Part shown: piece by piece, positions 42,259-53,026 of the stretch
How the letters are laid out: each line of letters starts with the position of its first letter
How positions within the stretch are numbered: the first letter of the stretch is position 1
Source: Enterococcus pallens ATCC BAA-351
GTDB lineage: Bacteria > Bacillota > Bacilli > Lactobacillales > Enterococcaceae
Length of the DNA: 64,000 nucleotides
Assembly: GCF_000407485.1 (NCBI RefSeq)
Contig: NZ_ASWD01000005.1
Location: 303,501-367,500 of the forward strand
Direction of reading: 5' to 3'
Made by a program: the position numbers and the translations under genes
Notes under the pieces: generated by a model
The model's input: only the letters and a program-made list of their open reading frames with translations
Told to the model about the DNA's origin: nothing
Database searches by the model: none

Positions 42259-44421
42259 ATGAAAAAACGAAGACTTTTATCATTCTTAATACTGTTGGTG
42301 GCAAGTATTATAACGCTGGGTTTCAGTGAGAAAAGTCATGCCGAGACGACCTACAAGATAGGAACTGACCTAACTTTCGCTCCCTTTGAATTTCAAGATT
42401 CGGACGGTAATTACATCGGAATTGATGTTGATTTAATCAATAAAATAGCGGAAGATCAAGGTTTTAAAGTTGATTTGCGTCCTTTAGGTTTTGACAGTTC
42501 GATACAAGGTGTTCAGTCTGATCAATTAGACGGAATGATTGCTGGAATGAGTATCACAGATGAACGAAAAAAAACATTTGATTTTTCTGATCCATACTTT
42601 GACAGCGGAATTCAAATGGCTGTTCACAAAGATAACAGCGACATCACAAGCTATGATGATTTAAAAGGAAAAACAGTTGCTGCTAAAATTGGGACAGAAA
42701 GTGCTACTTTTTTAGAAGAAAATAAAGACAAATATGGTTATAGCATTAAGCAGTACGAAGCAGCTGATGCGTTATATAATGCATTGAGCAACAATAACGT
42801 TCAAGCTATCTTTGATGATTATCCAGTTTTAGGTTATGCCGTAAATAATGGGCAGCCTTTCAAAATGATAGGTGATTATGAGGTTGGTAGTTCTTATGGT
42901 TTTGCCGTTAAAAAAGGTCAGAACAAAGAATTACTGGACAAATTTAATAAAGGGCTAAAGGACTTAAAAGCTGATGGTACTTATGATGAAATTGTCAGCA
43001 AATATATTTCTACTGGCTCAGGTACTATTGCTCCTTCTGGAGAAATGAAAAAAATTGAACCAAAAAAAGATACTTATGTTATTTCCAGTGATTCTGCCTT
43101 CGCTCCTTTTGAATACCAAGACAGTGACGGTAAGTATAAAGGTATTGACGTGGATTTGTTAACTCGAGCAGCGGAAATGCAGGGATTTAACCTTCAATTC
43201 AAATTTATTGGCTTCTCTTCTGCTATGCAGGCGTTAGAGTCTGGTCAGGCTGACGGTATGATCGCCGGTATGACTATCACGGATGAGCGGAAAGAAAATT
43301 ACGATTTTTCTAAACCATATTTCAAGAGTGGTATTCAATTAGCGGTTGCAAAAGATAACAATGATATTAAGGCGTATAAAGATCTTGATGGAAAAACAGT
43401 GGGTGCTAAGGTTGGTACTGAAAGTGCTGATTTTCTAAAAGCTCACCAAGACGAGTACGGGTATACCATTAAGAACTTTGATGCAGCTGATCAATTATAT
43501 GATGCTTTAAAAGTGGGTTCTATTGATGCAATGATGGATGATTATCCCGTTATTGGTTATGCAGTGCAACAAGGACAGGACTTGAAAACCCCAATAGAGC
43601 GGGAATCTGGTGGAGAATACGGTTTTGCTGTTAAAAAGGGCCAGAATCCAGAGTTACTGGAAATGTTTAATGAAGCGCTGGCAGAGATGCAACGTACCGG
43701 TGAATATGACCAGATTCTTAGCACACACATTGGCGATGGCAGCACCTCTGAAAATACCGATAGTGTTGATGAATCAACAATTGGTGGACTGTTAAAAAAT
43801 AACTATCCTGCTTTATTAGAAGGCCTATGGAAAACTATCGTTCTTGCTTTAGTTTCCTTTGCTCTTGCCTTAGTTTTAGGTGTAATCTTTGGTCTATTCA
43901 GAGTATCTCCAGTTAAGGGACTGCGTTTGTTTGCAGGTATTTACATTGATGTAATTCGTGGAATTCCTATGATGGTATTGGCCTTCTTTATTTTCTTTGG
44001 CCTTCCAGGTATGACCGGAATTACTATCCCTGACTTTCTTGCTGGTATCATCACCTTAACCTTAAACGCAAGTGCTTATATTGCTGAAATTGTCCGCGGC
44101 GGAATCAACGCTGTACCAATTGGACAAATGGAGGCATCACGCAGTTTAGGTTTATCTTACAATAAAACAATGCAAAAAATCATTTTACCGCAAGCAATCA
44201 AGATAATGATTCCATCCTTCATCAACCAGTTTGTTATCAGCTTGAAGGATACTACCATTATTTCAGCAATCGGCGTGGTCGAATTGTTGCAAACTGGAAA
44301 GATTATTGTGGCCCGTACTACTCAAAGCTCCTATGTCTACTTGATTATTGCAATCATGTATTTAATCTTGATCACGCTGTTGACTAAATTAGCAAATCGC
44401 TTAGATAAGAAGGTGAATTAA
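42259..44421 (+). CDS. glnP: Glutamine/amino-acid ABC transporter: two substrate-binding domains fused to permease (GlnP type)
   Basis: One 720-aa chain contains a signal peptide (1-29), two tandem SBP_bac_3 receptor domains (about 30-255 and 270-495), and a permease with about five transmembrane helices (about 510-715) bearing the EAA-like [21 protein letters not shown]. The two receptors share the pattern FAPFE-QDSDG-IGIDVDL and DGMIAGM-ITDERK. This architecture is that of lactococcal GlnP, which imports glutamine, glutamate and asparagine. It forms an operon with glnQ, two bases downstream. Confidence 0.93.
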   Translation: MKKRRLLSFLILLVASIITLGFSEKSHAETTYKIGTDLTFAPFEFQDSDGNYIGIDVDLINKIAEDQGFKVDLRPLGFDSSIQGVQSDQLDGMIAGMSITDERKKTFDFSDPYFDSGIQMAVHKDNSDITSYDDLKGKTVAAKIGTESATFLEENKDKYGYSIKQYEAADALYNALSNNNVQAIFDDYPVLGYAVNNGQPFKMIGDYEVGSSYGFAVKKGQNKELLDKFNKGLKDLKADGTYDEIVSKYISTGSGTIAPSGEMKKIEPKKDTYVISSDSAFAPFEYQDSDGKYKGIDVDLLTRAAEMQGFNLQFKFIGFSSAMQALESGQADGMIAGMTITDERKENYDFSKPYFKSGIQLAVAKDNNDIKAYKDLDGKTVGAKVGTESADFLKAHQDEYGYTIKNFDAADQLYDALKVGSIDAMMDDYPVIGYAVQQGQDLKTPIERESGGEYGFAVKKGQNPELLEMFNEALAEMQRTGEYDQILSTHIGDGSTSENTDSVDESTIGGLLKNNYPALLEGLWKTIVLALVSFALALVLGVIFGLFRVSPVKGLRLFAGIYIDVIRGIPMMVLAFFIFFGLPGMTGITIPDFLAGIITLTLNASAYIAEIVRGGINAVPIGQMEASRSLGLSYNKTMQKIILPQAIKIMIPSFINQFVISLKDTTIISAIGVVELLQTGKIIVARTTQSSYVYLIIAIMYLILITLLTKLANRLDKKVN

Positions 44422-44422
44422 G

Positions 44423-45160
44423 ATGAGTGAAAAAATTGTTGTTAATCATTTAGTAAAAAAATTCGGCGACAACACCGTTTTGAACGACATTAACGTGACT
44501 ATAAAAGAAGGTGAAGTTGTTTGCATCATCGGTCCTTCAGGTTCTGGTAAATCTACTTTTTTACGTTGTATGAATCGATTAGAAGAACCCACTGAAGGTC
44601 AAATCATTATTGATGGGCAAGATTTAACTGACAAGAACACAGATATCAATTTAGTTCGTCAGCATATTGGAATGGTGTTCCAACACTTTAATCTGTTCCC
44701 TCATTTAACTGTATTGGAAAATATTACTTTAGCCCCTTTAGATTTAAAAGGAGAAGCTAAAGAAAAAGCAAATGAACGGGCAATTGAATTGTTAGAACGG
44801 GTTGGACTTGCTGAGAAGAAAGATGTTTATCCTGATAGCCTTTCTGGCGGACAGAAACAACGGGTTGCCATTGCTCGAGCTTTAGCAATGAATCCTGACA
44901 TCATGTTGTTCGATGAACCAACCTCTGCGCTCGATCCTGAGATGGTTGGGGATGTATTGAACGTTATGAAAGATTTAGCACATCAAGGAATGACTATGGT
45001 TATTGTTACCCACGAGATGGGCTTTGCCAAAGAAGTGGCCGATCGGGTAATGTTTACTGATGGTGGAAAGATTTTGGAAGATGGTACTCCAGAACAAATC
45101 TTTAACAATCCGCATAATCCGCGAACACAAGACTTCTTAAATAAAGTATTGAATATCTGA
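44423..45160 (+). CDS. glnQ: Glutamine ABC transporter ATP-binding protein GlnQ
   Basis: ATPase partner of the preceding permease. Walker [11 protein letters not shown]-loop [10 protein letters not shown], signature LSGGQKQR, Walker [16 protein letters not shown] and switch histidine VTHEMGFA are all canonical. 245 aa, typical of polar amino-acid importers. The ATG follows the glnP stop by one base, with AAGGTG upstream. Confidence 0.95.
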   Translation: MSEKIVVNHLVKKFGDNTVLNDINVTIKEGEVVCIIGPSGSGKSTFLRCMNRLEEPTEGQIIIDGQDLTDKNTDINLVRQHIGMVFQHFNLFPHLTVLENITLAPLDLKGEAKEKANERAIELLERVGLAEKKDVYPDSLSGGQKQRVAIARALAMNPDIMLFDEPTSALDPEMVGDVLNVMKDLAHQGMTMVIVTHEMGFAKEVADRVMFTDGGKILEDGTPEQIFNNPHNPRTQDFLNKVLNI

Positions 45161-45164
45161 TATT

Positions 45165-45205
45165 AAAAATGAAGTTGCCTCGCATGCTGAGGCAACTTCA
45201 TTTTT
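45165..45205. terminator. Bidirectional terminator glnQ / dehydrogenase
   Basis: Perfect 17-bp inverted repeat (45165-45181 with 45189-45205) with A and T outer runs between convergent genes. Confidence 0.92.
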
Positions 45206-46241
45206 ATCTATACGCTTTTATCGCTTCAATTAATTGAGATTTAGTAACAGTCGCTTTGCTACGAGCAATTCCATCATTTTTGTCAAAAGCTAACTCTACA
45301 ATATGTTCAATTTCAGCATCATTTAGCTGTATACCTAAATTTTTAATAGTCACTGGTAAAGAAAGTTGTTGGAAAAATCTTTGATATTCATTTAGCTCAG
45401 GTCGATTTTCAGACATCAAATGGATAAGTGTAGTTACAGCAATAATTTGCCCGTGACTAGCCTTGATCTCATTACCAAAACGGCTAGTCAAAGCATTGTG
45501 TAAAGCATGGGCAATGCTTAACCCTCCCGATTCAAAACCAATACCGCTTAGTAAAGTATTAGCTTCCACCACTGATTCAAACTCTGGAGTCACACGTTTT
45601 TCTCTATTCGCCTCAAAGGCAGCCACACCATTAGCTAGTAACACCTCTCGACATTTTTCCGCCAAAACTTGTGCTGCTAAAGTAGGATGACTACCTAAAG
45701 TATTGAGTCCTTGATTTTCCCAAACAGTTCGAGCCTCTACAAAAGTTGATAAACCATCTGCGATTCCAGCAGCTAAAAAGTGAACTGGACTATTGACTAA
45801 AATAGCAGTATCAACAAAAATGAGATCTGGTCCTTTTGAAAAATAGTTATATTTTTGGAAATAACCATTTTTATCATAGGCAACTGAAATTCGAGAAGCT
45901 GGTGCATCTGTTGCTGCAGAAGTTGGCACAACGATACAGGCTTTCTTTTCATGTAATGCAATTGACTTACCTAAATCAATTGCGCGTCCACCACCCAGCG
46001 CTAAAACAAATTCAATCTCTTCAGGTACAGCTGGCTGGTCCCCCACATCTACTAACCAAACAGTTAAATGATAGCCATTTTCAGACATACGATAAATCAG
46101 ATCTTCACCGATCAATTGATAAACAAACATATCTGTAACAATCATCCCTTGCTTGCCATACTGCAACAGCTTATCAAAATGTGAATCTAAAATACTTTCT
46201 CCTTGAAGATACATTCCTGGGCTAACAAAAATTCTTTCCAT
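45204..46241 (-). CDS. Iron-containing alcohol dehydrogenase, glycerol-dehydrogenase-like
   Basis: NAD(P)-dependent oxidoreductase of the GldA branch. The Rossmann part has LALGGGRAIDLGKSIA and PTSAATDAPASRISVAYD. The metal ligands are recognisable as Asp in AAGIADGLSTF, His in GGLSIAHALHN and His in IKASHGQ. 345 aa, slightly shorter than classical GldA (about 365). Substrate is uncertain: glycerol, a hydroxyketone or another polyol. It is a single gene with no dha/glp neighbours, so context does not help. Confidence 0.75.
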   Translation of the reverse strand: MERIFVSPGMYLQGESILDSHFDKLLQYGKQGMIVTDMFVYQLIGEDLIYRMSENGYHLTVWLVDVGDQPAVPEEIEFVLALGGGRAIDLGKSIALHEKKACIVVPTSAATDAPASRISVAYDKNGYFQKYNYFSKGPDLIFVDTAILVNSPVHFLAAGIADGLSTFVEARTVWENQGLNTLGSHPTLAAQVLAEKCREVLLANGVAAFEANREKRVTPEFESVVEANTLLSGIGFESGGLSIAHALHNALTSRFGNEIKASHGQIIAVTTLIHLMSENRPELNEYQRFFQQLSLPVTIKNLGIQLNDAEIEHIVELAFDKNDGIARSKATVTKSQLIEAIKAYR

Positions 46242-46293
46242 TTCTTCCCCTCACTTTTTAATTTAATCATAGCTTAGTTTTTCAAGGAAGAAA

Positions 46294-46324
46294 AGAAAAA
46301 AAGTGCCGCCTAAGCGACACTTTT
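46294..46324 (-). terminator. tuf terminator
   Basis: Stem AAAAGTGTCGC/GCGGCACTTTT on the minus strand (46314-46324 with 46299-46309, one G-U) followed by T residues, after the tuf stop. Confidence 0.85.
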
Positions 46325-46330
46325 CTAAAA

Positions 46331-47518
46331 TTATTGAGCAATTTCAGTTACGATACCTGAACCTACTGTACGCCCACCTTCACGAATAGAGAAAGTAGTT
46401 CCTTTTTCTACCGCAATTGGATGAATCAAGTCAACATCAATTGTTACATTATCACCAGGCATTACCATTTCAGTATCAGCTGGTAAAACGATGTTACCTG
46501 TCACATCAGTTGTACGGAAGTAGAATTGTGGACGATAGTTGTTAAAGAATGGCGTATGACGGCCACCTTCTTCTTTCGTCAAAACATATACTTCAGCCTT
46601 GAATTTTGTATGTGGTGTAATTGATGCAGGTTTAGCAATTACTTGTCCACGCTCGATTTGGTCACGGGTAATCCCACGTAGTAAGACTCCTACGTTGTCT
46701 CCAGCTTCGCCATAATCCAAAGTTTTACGGAACATTTCTAGTCCAGTAACAACGGCTTTTTGAGTTTCAGGTTTGATTCCCACGATTTCAATTTCATCAC
46801 CGACATTTACTTTCCCACGGTCGATACGTCCAGAAGCAACAGTACCACGACCAGTAATTGAGAAGACATCTTCCACAGGCAGTAACAATGGTTTATCTGT
46901 GTCACGCTCTGGAGTTGGAATGTATTCATCCACAGTGTCCATTAAGTCCATGATTACTTGTTCTTGTTCAGCATCGCCTTCTAAAGCTTTCAAAGCAGAT
47001 CCTTTCAAGACAGGAATATCATCGCCTGGAAAACCATATTCAGATAATAATTCGCGTACTTCCATTTCAACTAGATCAATCAATTCTTCATCATCAACCA
47101 AATCAACTTTATTCAAAAAGACGATTAAGTGTTTGACACCAACTTGACGTGATAACAAAATATGTTCACGTGTTTGTGGCATAGGACCATCAGTTGCAGA
47201 AACAACTAGAATTGCACCATCCATTTGGGCAGCACCGGTGATCATATTTTTAACATAATCCGCGTGTCCTGGCGCATCAATGTGAGCATAGTGGCGTTTT
47301 TCAGTTTCATATTCTACGTGAGCGGTATTAATTGTAATCCCACGTTCACGTTCTTCAGGTGCAGCATCGATACTTGCATAGTCCTGAGGGTTTGCAAGAC
47401 CTTTTTTGCCTAGTACCGTTGTGATTGCTGCCGTTAATGTTGTTTTCCCATGGTCAACGTGTCCAATGGTACCAATATTAACGTGTGGTTTACTTCTATC
47501 ATAATGTTCTTTTCCCAT
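46331..47518 (-). CDS. tuf: Elongation factor Tu
   Basis: GTPase that delivers aminoacyl-tRNA to the ribosome. GHVDHGKT (P-loop), [12 protein letters not shown] (G3) and NKVDLVDD (G4) are present, with domains II and III complete to [14 protein letters not shown]. 395 aa, full length. It is monocistronic here, away from fusA and the str ribosomal operon. Its leader (47520-47575) has TATAAT and a hairpin GAGTTC-ATAA-GAGCTC before the AGGAGG. Confidence 0.97.
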   Translation of the reverse strand: MGKEHYDRSKPHVNIGTIGHVDHGKTTLTAAITTVLGKKGLANPQDYASIDAAPEERERGITINTAHVEYETEKRHYAHIDAPGHADYVKNMITGAAQMDGAILVVSATDGPMPQTREHILLSRQVGVKHLIVFLNKVDLVDDEELIDLVEMEVRELLSEYGFPGDDIPVLKGSALKALEGDAEQEQVIMDLMDTVDEYIPTPERDTDKPLLLPVEDVFSITGRGTVASGRIDRGKVNVGDEIEIVGIKPETQKAVVTGLEMFRKTLDYGEAGDNVGVLLRGITRDQIERGQVIAKPASITPHTKFKAEVYVLTKEEGGRHTPFFNNYRPQFYFRTTDVTGNIVLPADTEMVMPGDNVTIDVDLIHPIAVEKGTTFSIREGGRTVGSGIVTEIAQ

Positions 47519-47569
47519 AATAATACAAACCTCCTAGATGAATTGAGCTCTTATGAACTCACGGCTCCA

Positions 47570-47575
47570 TTATAA
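47570..47575 (-). promoter_or_regulatory. -10 box of tuf
   Basis: Perfect TATAAT on the minus strand 52 bases before the tuf ATG. The -35 is weak for so highly expressed a gene (TTTCAA/TTCAAT). Confidence 0.45.
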
Positions 47576-47673
47576 AGCTTTTCGCAAAAAATTGAAAAGA
47601 TTTACACTTTTTACTAATTGTAAGTAACCGTGAACATATCATACATCAAAATTGGTCAAAGTCAAAATAATTT

Positions 47674-47706
47674 GTCTCGCATTTTCAATAGACGAATATG
47701 CGAGAC
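47674..47706. promoter_or_regulatory. Perfect dyad upstream of the AlkD-like gene
   Basis: GTCTCGCAT (47674-47682) and ATGCGAGAC (47698-47706) form a perfect 9-bp dyad with a 15-base centre, overlapping the expected -35 of the downstream gene. No T-run follows on either strand, so an operator is likelier than a terminator. Confidence 0.45.
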
Positions 47707-47740
47707 TAAGGGATAATAGTAAATAAAATAGAGGTGTACT

Positions 47741-48466
47741 ATGAGCATTAATGAAATTATTCAATACTTAAATGACCATTCATCGGATAAATACAAAAAG
47801 AATATCATCAAATTAGGCATACCAGCTGCCAACACAATTGGTGTAGCAACTCCAGAGCTAAGGAAATTTGCACGACAGTTGCCTAAAGAGAAGGAGTTTC
47901 TTTTACAATTGTGGGAAACTGGCTATCACGAATGCAAAATATTAACTGTTCTTTCTTTGAAACCAAAAGATTGTACAAAAAAAGACATTATTGCTTTAAT
48001 AGGTGGGGTACAGTCCTGGGATCTTTGTGATCTTCTATGTAAATCAATTCTTATCAAACTAAACTATGATGCATTTATTCGTGAATGGATTACTTCGGAG
48101 GAGCTTTTTAAAAAACGAGCTGCCTTTACCTTGATTGCTAGTACCTCAACCCATGCTGATTTATCTTTAAGTGAGACCGAAAACTACCTGCAGCTGATTA
48201 AACTTTATGCAGAAGATGATCGTTTATTAGTGAAGAAGGCCGTTTCCTGGTCCTTACGGGAACTAGGAAAAAAAGATCTAACAAGTAAAGAGCTGGCAAT
48301 TGAAACGGCTAGGGATTTATTGGCTGAGGATTCAAAAGCTAAACAATGGATAGCTAAGGACGCCTTGAAAGAATTAGAAACCTTAGTCAAAGCAGAAGGC
48401 CGTTCTCGATTAATTTCTAACAAATCAAAAATGGGTAAACAAACCACGCAATCAGCAGAGTTTTAA
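47741..48466 (+). CDS. DNA alkylation repair protein, AlkD-like HEAT-repeat glycosylase
   Basis: A 241-aa all-helical protein of the AlkC/AlkD superfamily, which excises bulky or cationic alkylated bases. Recognisable are PAANTIGVATPELRKFARQL, VQSWDLCDLLC (the W and D of the conserved WDLVD block) and VKKAVSWSLRELGKK. The GAGGTG before the ATG sets the start. It is the first of four closely packed genes, followed by an 84-aa unknown and fetAB. Some AlkD-like proteins of this superfamily lack glycosylase activity, so enzymatic function is not assured. Confidence 0.82.
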   Translation: MSINEIIQYLNDHSSDKYKKNIIKLGIPAANTIGVATPELRKFARQLPKEKEFLLQLWETGYHECKILTVLSLKPKDCTKKDIIALIGGVQSWDLCDLLCKSILIKLNYDAFIREWITSEELFKKRAAFTLIASTSTHADLSLSETENYLQLIKLYAEDDRLLVKKAVSWSLRELGKKDLTSKELAIETARDLLAEDSKAKQWIAKDALKELETLVKAEGRSRLISNKSKMGKQTTQSAEF

Positions 48467-48481
48467 TAGGAGGAAAATACA

Positions 48482-48736
48482 ATGAACTCTTTTGAGAAAG
48501 AATTTCAACAAATTCCAGCTGAAATAAAACAAGCTTGGAGTTCCAGCTTTGTCTTCGTTAAGGATAGCGATAAATTCTGGCATTTTCCGGCAAGACAATG
48601 GTCAGATGAACAAATTAAGGAATACTTTTTAAATCGCTACCAATCGGAAAGCCACTTTGTTACTCATCTGAATCATCGGGTAAAGCAGCTAATTGTAGTA
48701 GACCATCCAGAATTACTTGTCATCGTTCCATTATAA
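48482..48736 (+). CDS. Hypothetical protein (84 aa)
   Basis: Not recognised. Soluble 84-aa protein, start set by AGGAGG 15 bases after the AlkD-like gene. Aromatic-rich middle (DSDKFWHFPARQWSDEQIKE). No signal peptide, cysteine or membrane segment. Probably translated as part of the AlkD-fetAB unit. Confidence 0.65.
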   Translation: MNSFEKEFQQIPAEIKQAWSSSFVFVKDSDKFWHFPARQWSDEQIKEYFLNRYQSESHFVTHLNHRVKQLIVVDHPELLVIVPL

Positions 48737-48754
48737 GCAGAGAGGAATCTTTTT

Positions 48755-49408
48755 ATGCCTTTGTTAGAATTAAAGAACATTAGTTATGAGAACAATCAGC
48801 AATTGATTATCAATCACCTTAGTTTAGATGTAGCAGCCAATGATTTTTTGACCATATCCGGACCGTCCGGTGGAGGAAAAAGCACTCTCTTGCGGTTGAT
48901 TGCTTCTTTGGCTACGCCTACTTCTGGGGAAATTGTTTTTAATGGCAAAAACCAAACGGAGTATTCCTATACGGAGTATCGAAGAGAAGTTTCTTATTGC
49001 TTCCAACAACCCACCCTCTTTGGTAATAGTGTCCGTGATAATCTTGTCTTTCCTTATCAATTAAGGGAACAGAAACCCGACGAAAAAGTAATTCTTGAGC
49101 ATTTACGAATGGTTGATTTGCCAAGTGTTTACCTTGATAAACCCATCACCCAATTATCAGGTGGTGAGCGTCAACGCGTCGCCCTTATTCGCAACATTCT
49201 ATTTTTGCCAAAAATTTTATTATTAGATGAAGTAACTGTCGGATTAGATGAAAAGAACAAAGAGATTATCCAGCAACTGATTACGCACATTCATCAAAAA
49301 CAGGTAACAATTCTTCAGGTTACGCATGATGAGGCTGAAATAAAGTCAGCCAGTTCTATTAAATGGATCAAAGGAGGACGCTTAAGCAATGAATCTATCG
49401 GTCAATAA
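48755..49408 (+). CDS. fetA: ABC transporter ATP-binding protein FetA (YbbL)
   Basis: ATPase of the FetAB exporter, linked in E. coli to iron homeostasis and oxidative stress. Walker A SGPSGGGKSTLLRL, Q-loop CFQQPTLFG, signature LSGGERQRVAL, Walker B ILLLDEVTVGLD, H-loop VTHDEAE. 217 aa. It overlaps fetB by 20 bases. Confidence 0.88.
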   Translation: MPLLELKNISYENNQQLIINHLSLDVAANDFLTISGPSGGGKSTLLRLIASLATPTSGEIVFNGKNQTEYSYTEYRREVSYCFQQPTLFGNSVRDNLVFPYQLREQKPDEKVILEHLRMVDLPSVYLDKPITQLSGGERQRVALIRNILFLPKILLLDEVTVGLDEKNKEIIQQLITHIHQKQVTILQVTHDEAEIKSASSIKWIKGGRLSNESIGQ

Positions 49409-50147
49409 TTTGTCTTTAGTGCTTTCTTTTGGTCTAGTGCTGATTGCTGTAGCGATCAGCTATAAAGAAAAGCTAGATTTGTCAAAAGATATTTTCTACA
49501 GTATTTTTCGAGCAGTTATTCAATTAGTAATTGTCGGTTATGTCTTAAAATACATTTTTCAAGTAAACAACAATTTTTTAACTACTGCTATGAGTCTGTT
49601 TATTGTCTTTAATGCTGCTTGGAACGCGCATAAACGTAATCCAAGTCAATACAAGAAATATATTCATTCGTTACTGGCGATTTTAATCAGTACCTATGTT
49701 ACATTAGGTGTTTTAGTTTTATCTGGAGCGATTCAATTTATTCCTTCACAAATTGTGCCCATCACTGGTATGATCGCCAGCAATTCAATGGTAGCCATCG
49801 GTTTGTGTTACCGTAATTTGAATACTCAATTTCACGATCAGCGTCAACAGGTTTTAGAAAAGCTGGCTTTAGGTGCTTCCGTTAAACTGGCAGCCAAACC
49901 CATTCTTCAATACAGTATCAAAACAGCAATGCAGCCAACAGTTGATTCTGCTAAGACTGTCGGACTAGTAAGTTTACCCGGCATGATGTCGGGTTTGATA
50001 TTTGCTGGATTGGACCCAGTCCATGCTATCAAATATCAAATCATGGTTACTTTTATGCTGCTTTCTGCTACCAGCTTAGGTTCTATCATTGGCGGATACA
50101 ATGCTTATAAAAACTATTTTAACGAACATCACCAGTTAGTCGATTAA
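49389..50147 (+). CDS. fetB: ABC transporter permease FetB (UPF0014/YbbM)
   Basis: 252-aa polytopic protein with about seven hydrophobic segments. Family hallmarks: PITGMIASNSMVAIGLCYRNL and LVSLPGMMSGLIFAGLDP. The ribosome site (AAAGGAGG) lies inside fetA. With FetA it probably exports iron or another metal; the substrate in Gram-positives is not proven. Confidence 0.88.
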   Translation: MNLSVNNLSLVLSFGLVLIAVAISYKEKLDLSKDIFYSIFRAVIQLVIVGYVLKYIFQVNNNFLTTAMSLFIVFNAAWNAHKRNPSQYKKYIHSLLAILISTYVTLGVLVLSGAIQFIPSQIVPITGMIASNSMVAIGLCYRNLNTQFHDQRQQVLEKLALGASVKLAAKPILQYSIKTAMQPTVDSAKTVGLVSLPGMMSGLIFAGLDPVHAIKYQIMVTFMLLSATSLGSIIGGYNAYKNYFNEHHQLVD

Positions 50148-50180
50148 CAAATTCTAGAACTAGATAAAATGGCCAAGACA

Positions 50181-50227
50181 AAAAAAGGGTTACGATCATT
50201 TTTTTACGATCGCACCCTTTTTTTTTA
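50181..50227. terminator. Bidirectional terminator fetB / ilvA
   Basis: GGGT and CGATC pair with GATCG and ACCC across a T-rich loop, flanked by A-run and T-run, between convergent fetB and ilvA. Confidence 0.78.
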
Positions 50228-51481
50228 AACTAATAAACCATACAATGTTTGATTCTCACTTAAATCAATATAATTCGGATCAAATTGCTTGAGGTTTTCC
50301 AACAATGCTGGCAAATCCTCTTTGCGCTTTAGTAAAATCCCTAACATAACCGGTCCAGATCCACGATTAATTTTTTTCGTGTATTCAAACCGAGTAATGT
50401 CATCATCCGGGCCTAATACCTCAGTCACAAATTCCTTCAATGCACCTGGACGCTGTGGAAAGCTCACTACAAAATAATGCTTCAATCCTTCATACATCAA
50501 TGAACGTTCTTCAATTTCGGCCATCCGATTTATGTCGTTATTGCCGCCGCTAATAATGCAAATAACTGTTTTCCCCTTGATTTCATCTTTCAATGGTTCC
50601 AAGGCAGCCACACTTAAAGCACCCGCCGGTTCAGCAACAATTGCCTGCTTACCATACATTTCTAAAATTGTCGAACACACTAATCCTTCTTCAACAGTGA
50701 TTAATCCATCTACGTACTGGCTAGCATGGGAATAAGTTATTTCCCCGACTTTTTTAACTGCTGCACCATCGACGAATTTATCAATTTCGTCTAGTTCAAT
50801 TGGTCCTTCATTATCAAAGGCCGCTTGCATAGAGGGTGCACCTGCCGGCTCTACACCAATAACTTTAGTAGTTGGTGATGTATTTTTTACATAAGAAGAG
50901 ACTCCACTGATTAATCCCCCACCACCAATTGCAGCTAGGACATAATCTGGCTTGAATCCTTCCCGCTCAGCATCGGTCATCATTTCCAACGCCAAGGTTC
51001 CTTGACCAGCAATGATATTGGGATCATTGAAAGGATCAATAAAGGTCATTCCATTTTCTTCACAGTACTTGCGCGCAGCTGCCGCAGAAGCATCAAACGT
51101 ATCACCAACTAAGAATATCTCAGCATTATTGCCGCCAAAAAACTGGACCTGGGACACTTTTTGCTGCGGGGTTGTACTCGGCATAAAAATAGCTGCCTGT
51201 GTATTCAACTCCTGGCAAGTATAAGCGACTCCTTGTGCATGATTGCCTGCACTGGCACAGACTACGCCTTTTTGTAATTGAGCCTTTGATAGTTTTTTTA
51301 TTGCATAGTAAGCCCCTCGAAGTTTAAACGAGCGAACCTTTTGCAAGTCTTCTCGTTTAAACAACACATTGGCTTGATACTTTTCCGACAAATAACGATC
51401 ATATTGGAGCGGGGTGTGTGTGACTGAGTTCTTTAATAATTGATAAGCAGTCCGCACATCACTATCTTTGACGATTTGCAT
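50225..51481 (-). CDS. ilvA: Threonine dehydratase (biosynthetic) IlvA
   Basis: PLP enzyme converting threonine to 2-oxobutanoate, first step to isoleucine. The PLP lysine is in [12 protein letters not shown], the phosphate loop in [12 protein letters not shown], and a single ACT-like regulatory domain occupies about 330-418 ([23 protein letters not shown]), so isoleucine feedback is expected. ATG 51481 has GGAG eight bases before it; an upstream GTG is too close to that site. Last gene of the ilv operon, 20 bases after ilvC. Confidence 0.95.
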   Translation of the reverse strand: MQIVKDSDVRTAYQLLKNSVTHTPLQYDRYLSEKYQANVLFKREDLQKVRSFKLRGAYYAIKKLSKAQLQKGVVCASAGNHAQGVAYTCQELNTQAAIFMPSTTPQQKVSQVQFFGGNNAEIFLVGDTFDASAAAARKYCEENGMTFIDPFNDPNIIAGQGTLALEMMTDAEREGFKPDYVLAAIGGGGLISGVSSYVKNTSPTTKVIGVEPAGAPSMQAAFDNEGPIELDEIDKFVDGAAVKKVGEITYSHASQYVDGLITVEEGLVCSTILEMYGKQAIVAEPAGALSVAALEPLKDEIKGKTVICIISGGNNDINRMAEIEERSLMYEGLKHYFVVSFPQRPGALKEFVTEVLGPDDDITRFEYTKKINRGSGPVMLGILLKRKEDLPALLENLKQFDPNYIDLSENQTLYGLLV

Positions 51482-51501
51482 CTTCCACACTCCTCATTTA
51501 A

Positions 51502-52518
<1,017 letters not shown>

Positions 52519-52548
52519 TCAACTATCTATTAAAAGCAAAATTTGCGA

Positions 52549-53025
52549 TTAACCTCTGGTAAATCCGGTAACACCGGTACGAGCCATTTGTTTGATTCCA
52601 TATGGCTTTAGCACATCAATACAGGCATTAACTTTATCCGTTGATCCGGCAACCTGCACAACAATTGATTTTAGTGAAACATCAACGATATCCGCCCGAA
52701 AAGGGTCAATCATTGCTTGAATCTCTGAACGAATCGGCGCAGGCGCGTTTACCTTCACTAGCGCCAGCTCTCGTTCTAAATGAGGCTCATCGGTAATATC
52801 CGAAACCTTGATTACCGCAATTTGTTTGTTTAACTGCTTCGTTACTTGTTCCACCTCGGCCAGCGTATCGGCTTGGATAATCATTGTCAGCCGAGAAATC
52901 CCCTCGACTTCGGTTGTTCCAACAGAAATATTTTCAATATTTACCTGTCTGCGATTTAAGATACTTGTAATTCGACTAAGTGTTCCTGATTGGTTATGGA
53001 CCTTCGCTGTTATCATTCGTCGCAT
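52549..53025 (-). CDS. ilvN: Acetolactate synthase small (regulatory) subunit IlvN
   Basis: 158-aa regulatory subunit with an N-terminal ACT domain (MITAKVHNQSGTLSRITSILNRR) and the C-terminal ALS_ss_C domain (IDVLKPYGIKQMARTGVTGFTRG). It confers valine feedback inhibition on IlvB. I place the start at ATG 53025, one base after the ilvB TAG; a frame start at 53052 would overlap ilvB and lacks a ribosome site. Confidence 0.93.
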   Translation of the reverse strand: MRRMITAKVHNQSGTLSRITSILNRRQVNIENISVGTTEVEGISRLTMIIQADTLAEVEQVTKQLNKQIAVIKVSDITDEPHLERELALVKVNAPAPIRSEIQAMIDPFRADIVDVSLKSIVVQVAGSTDKVNACIDVLKPYGIKQMARTGVTGFTRG

Positions 53026-53026
53026 C

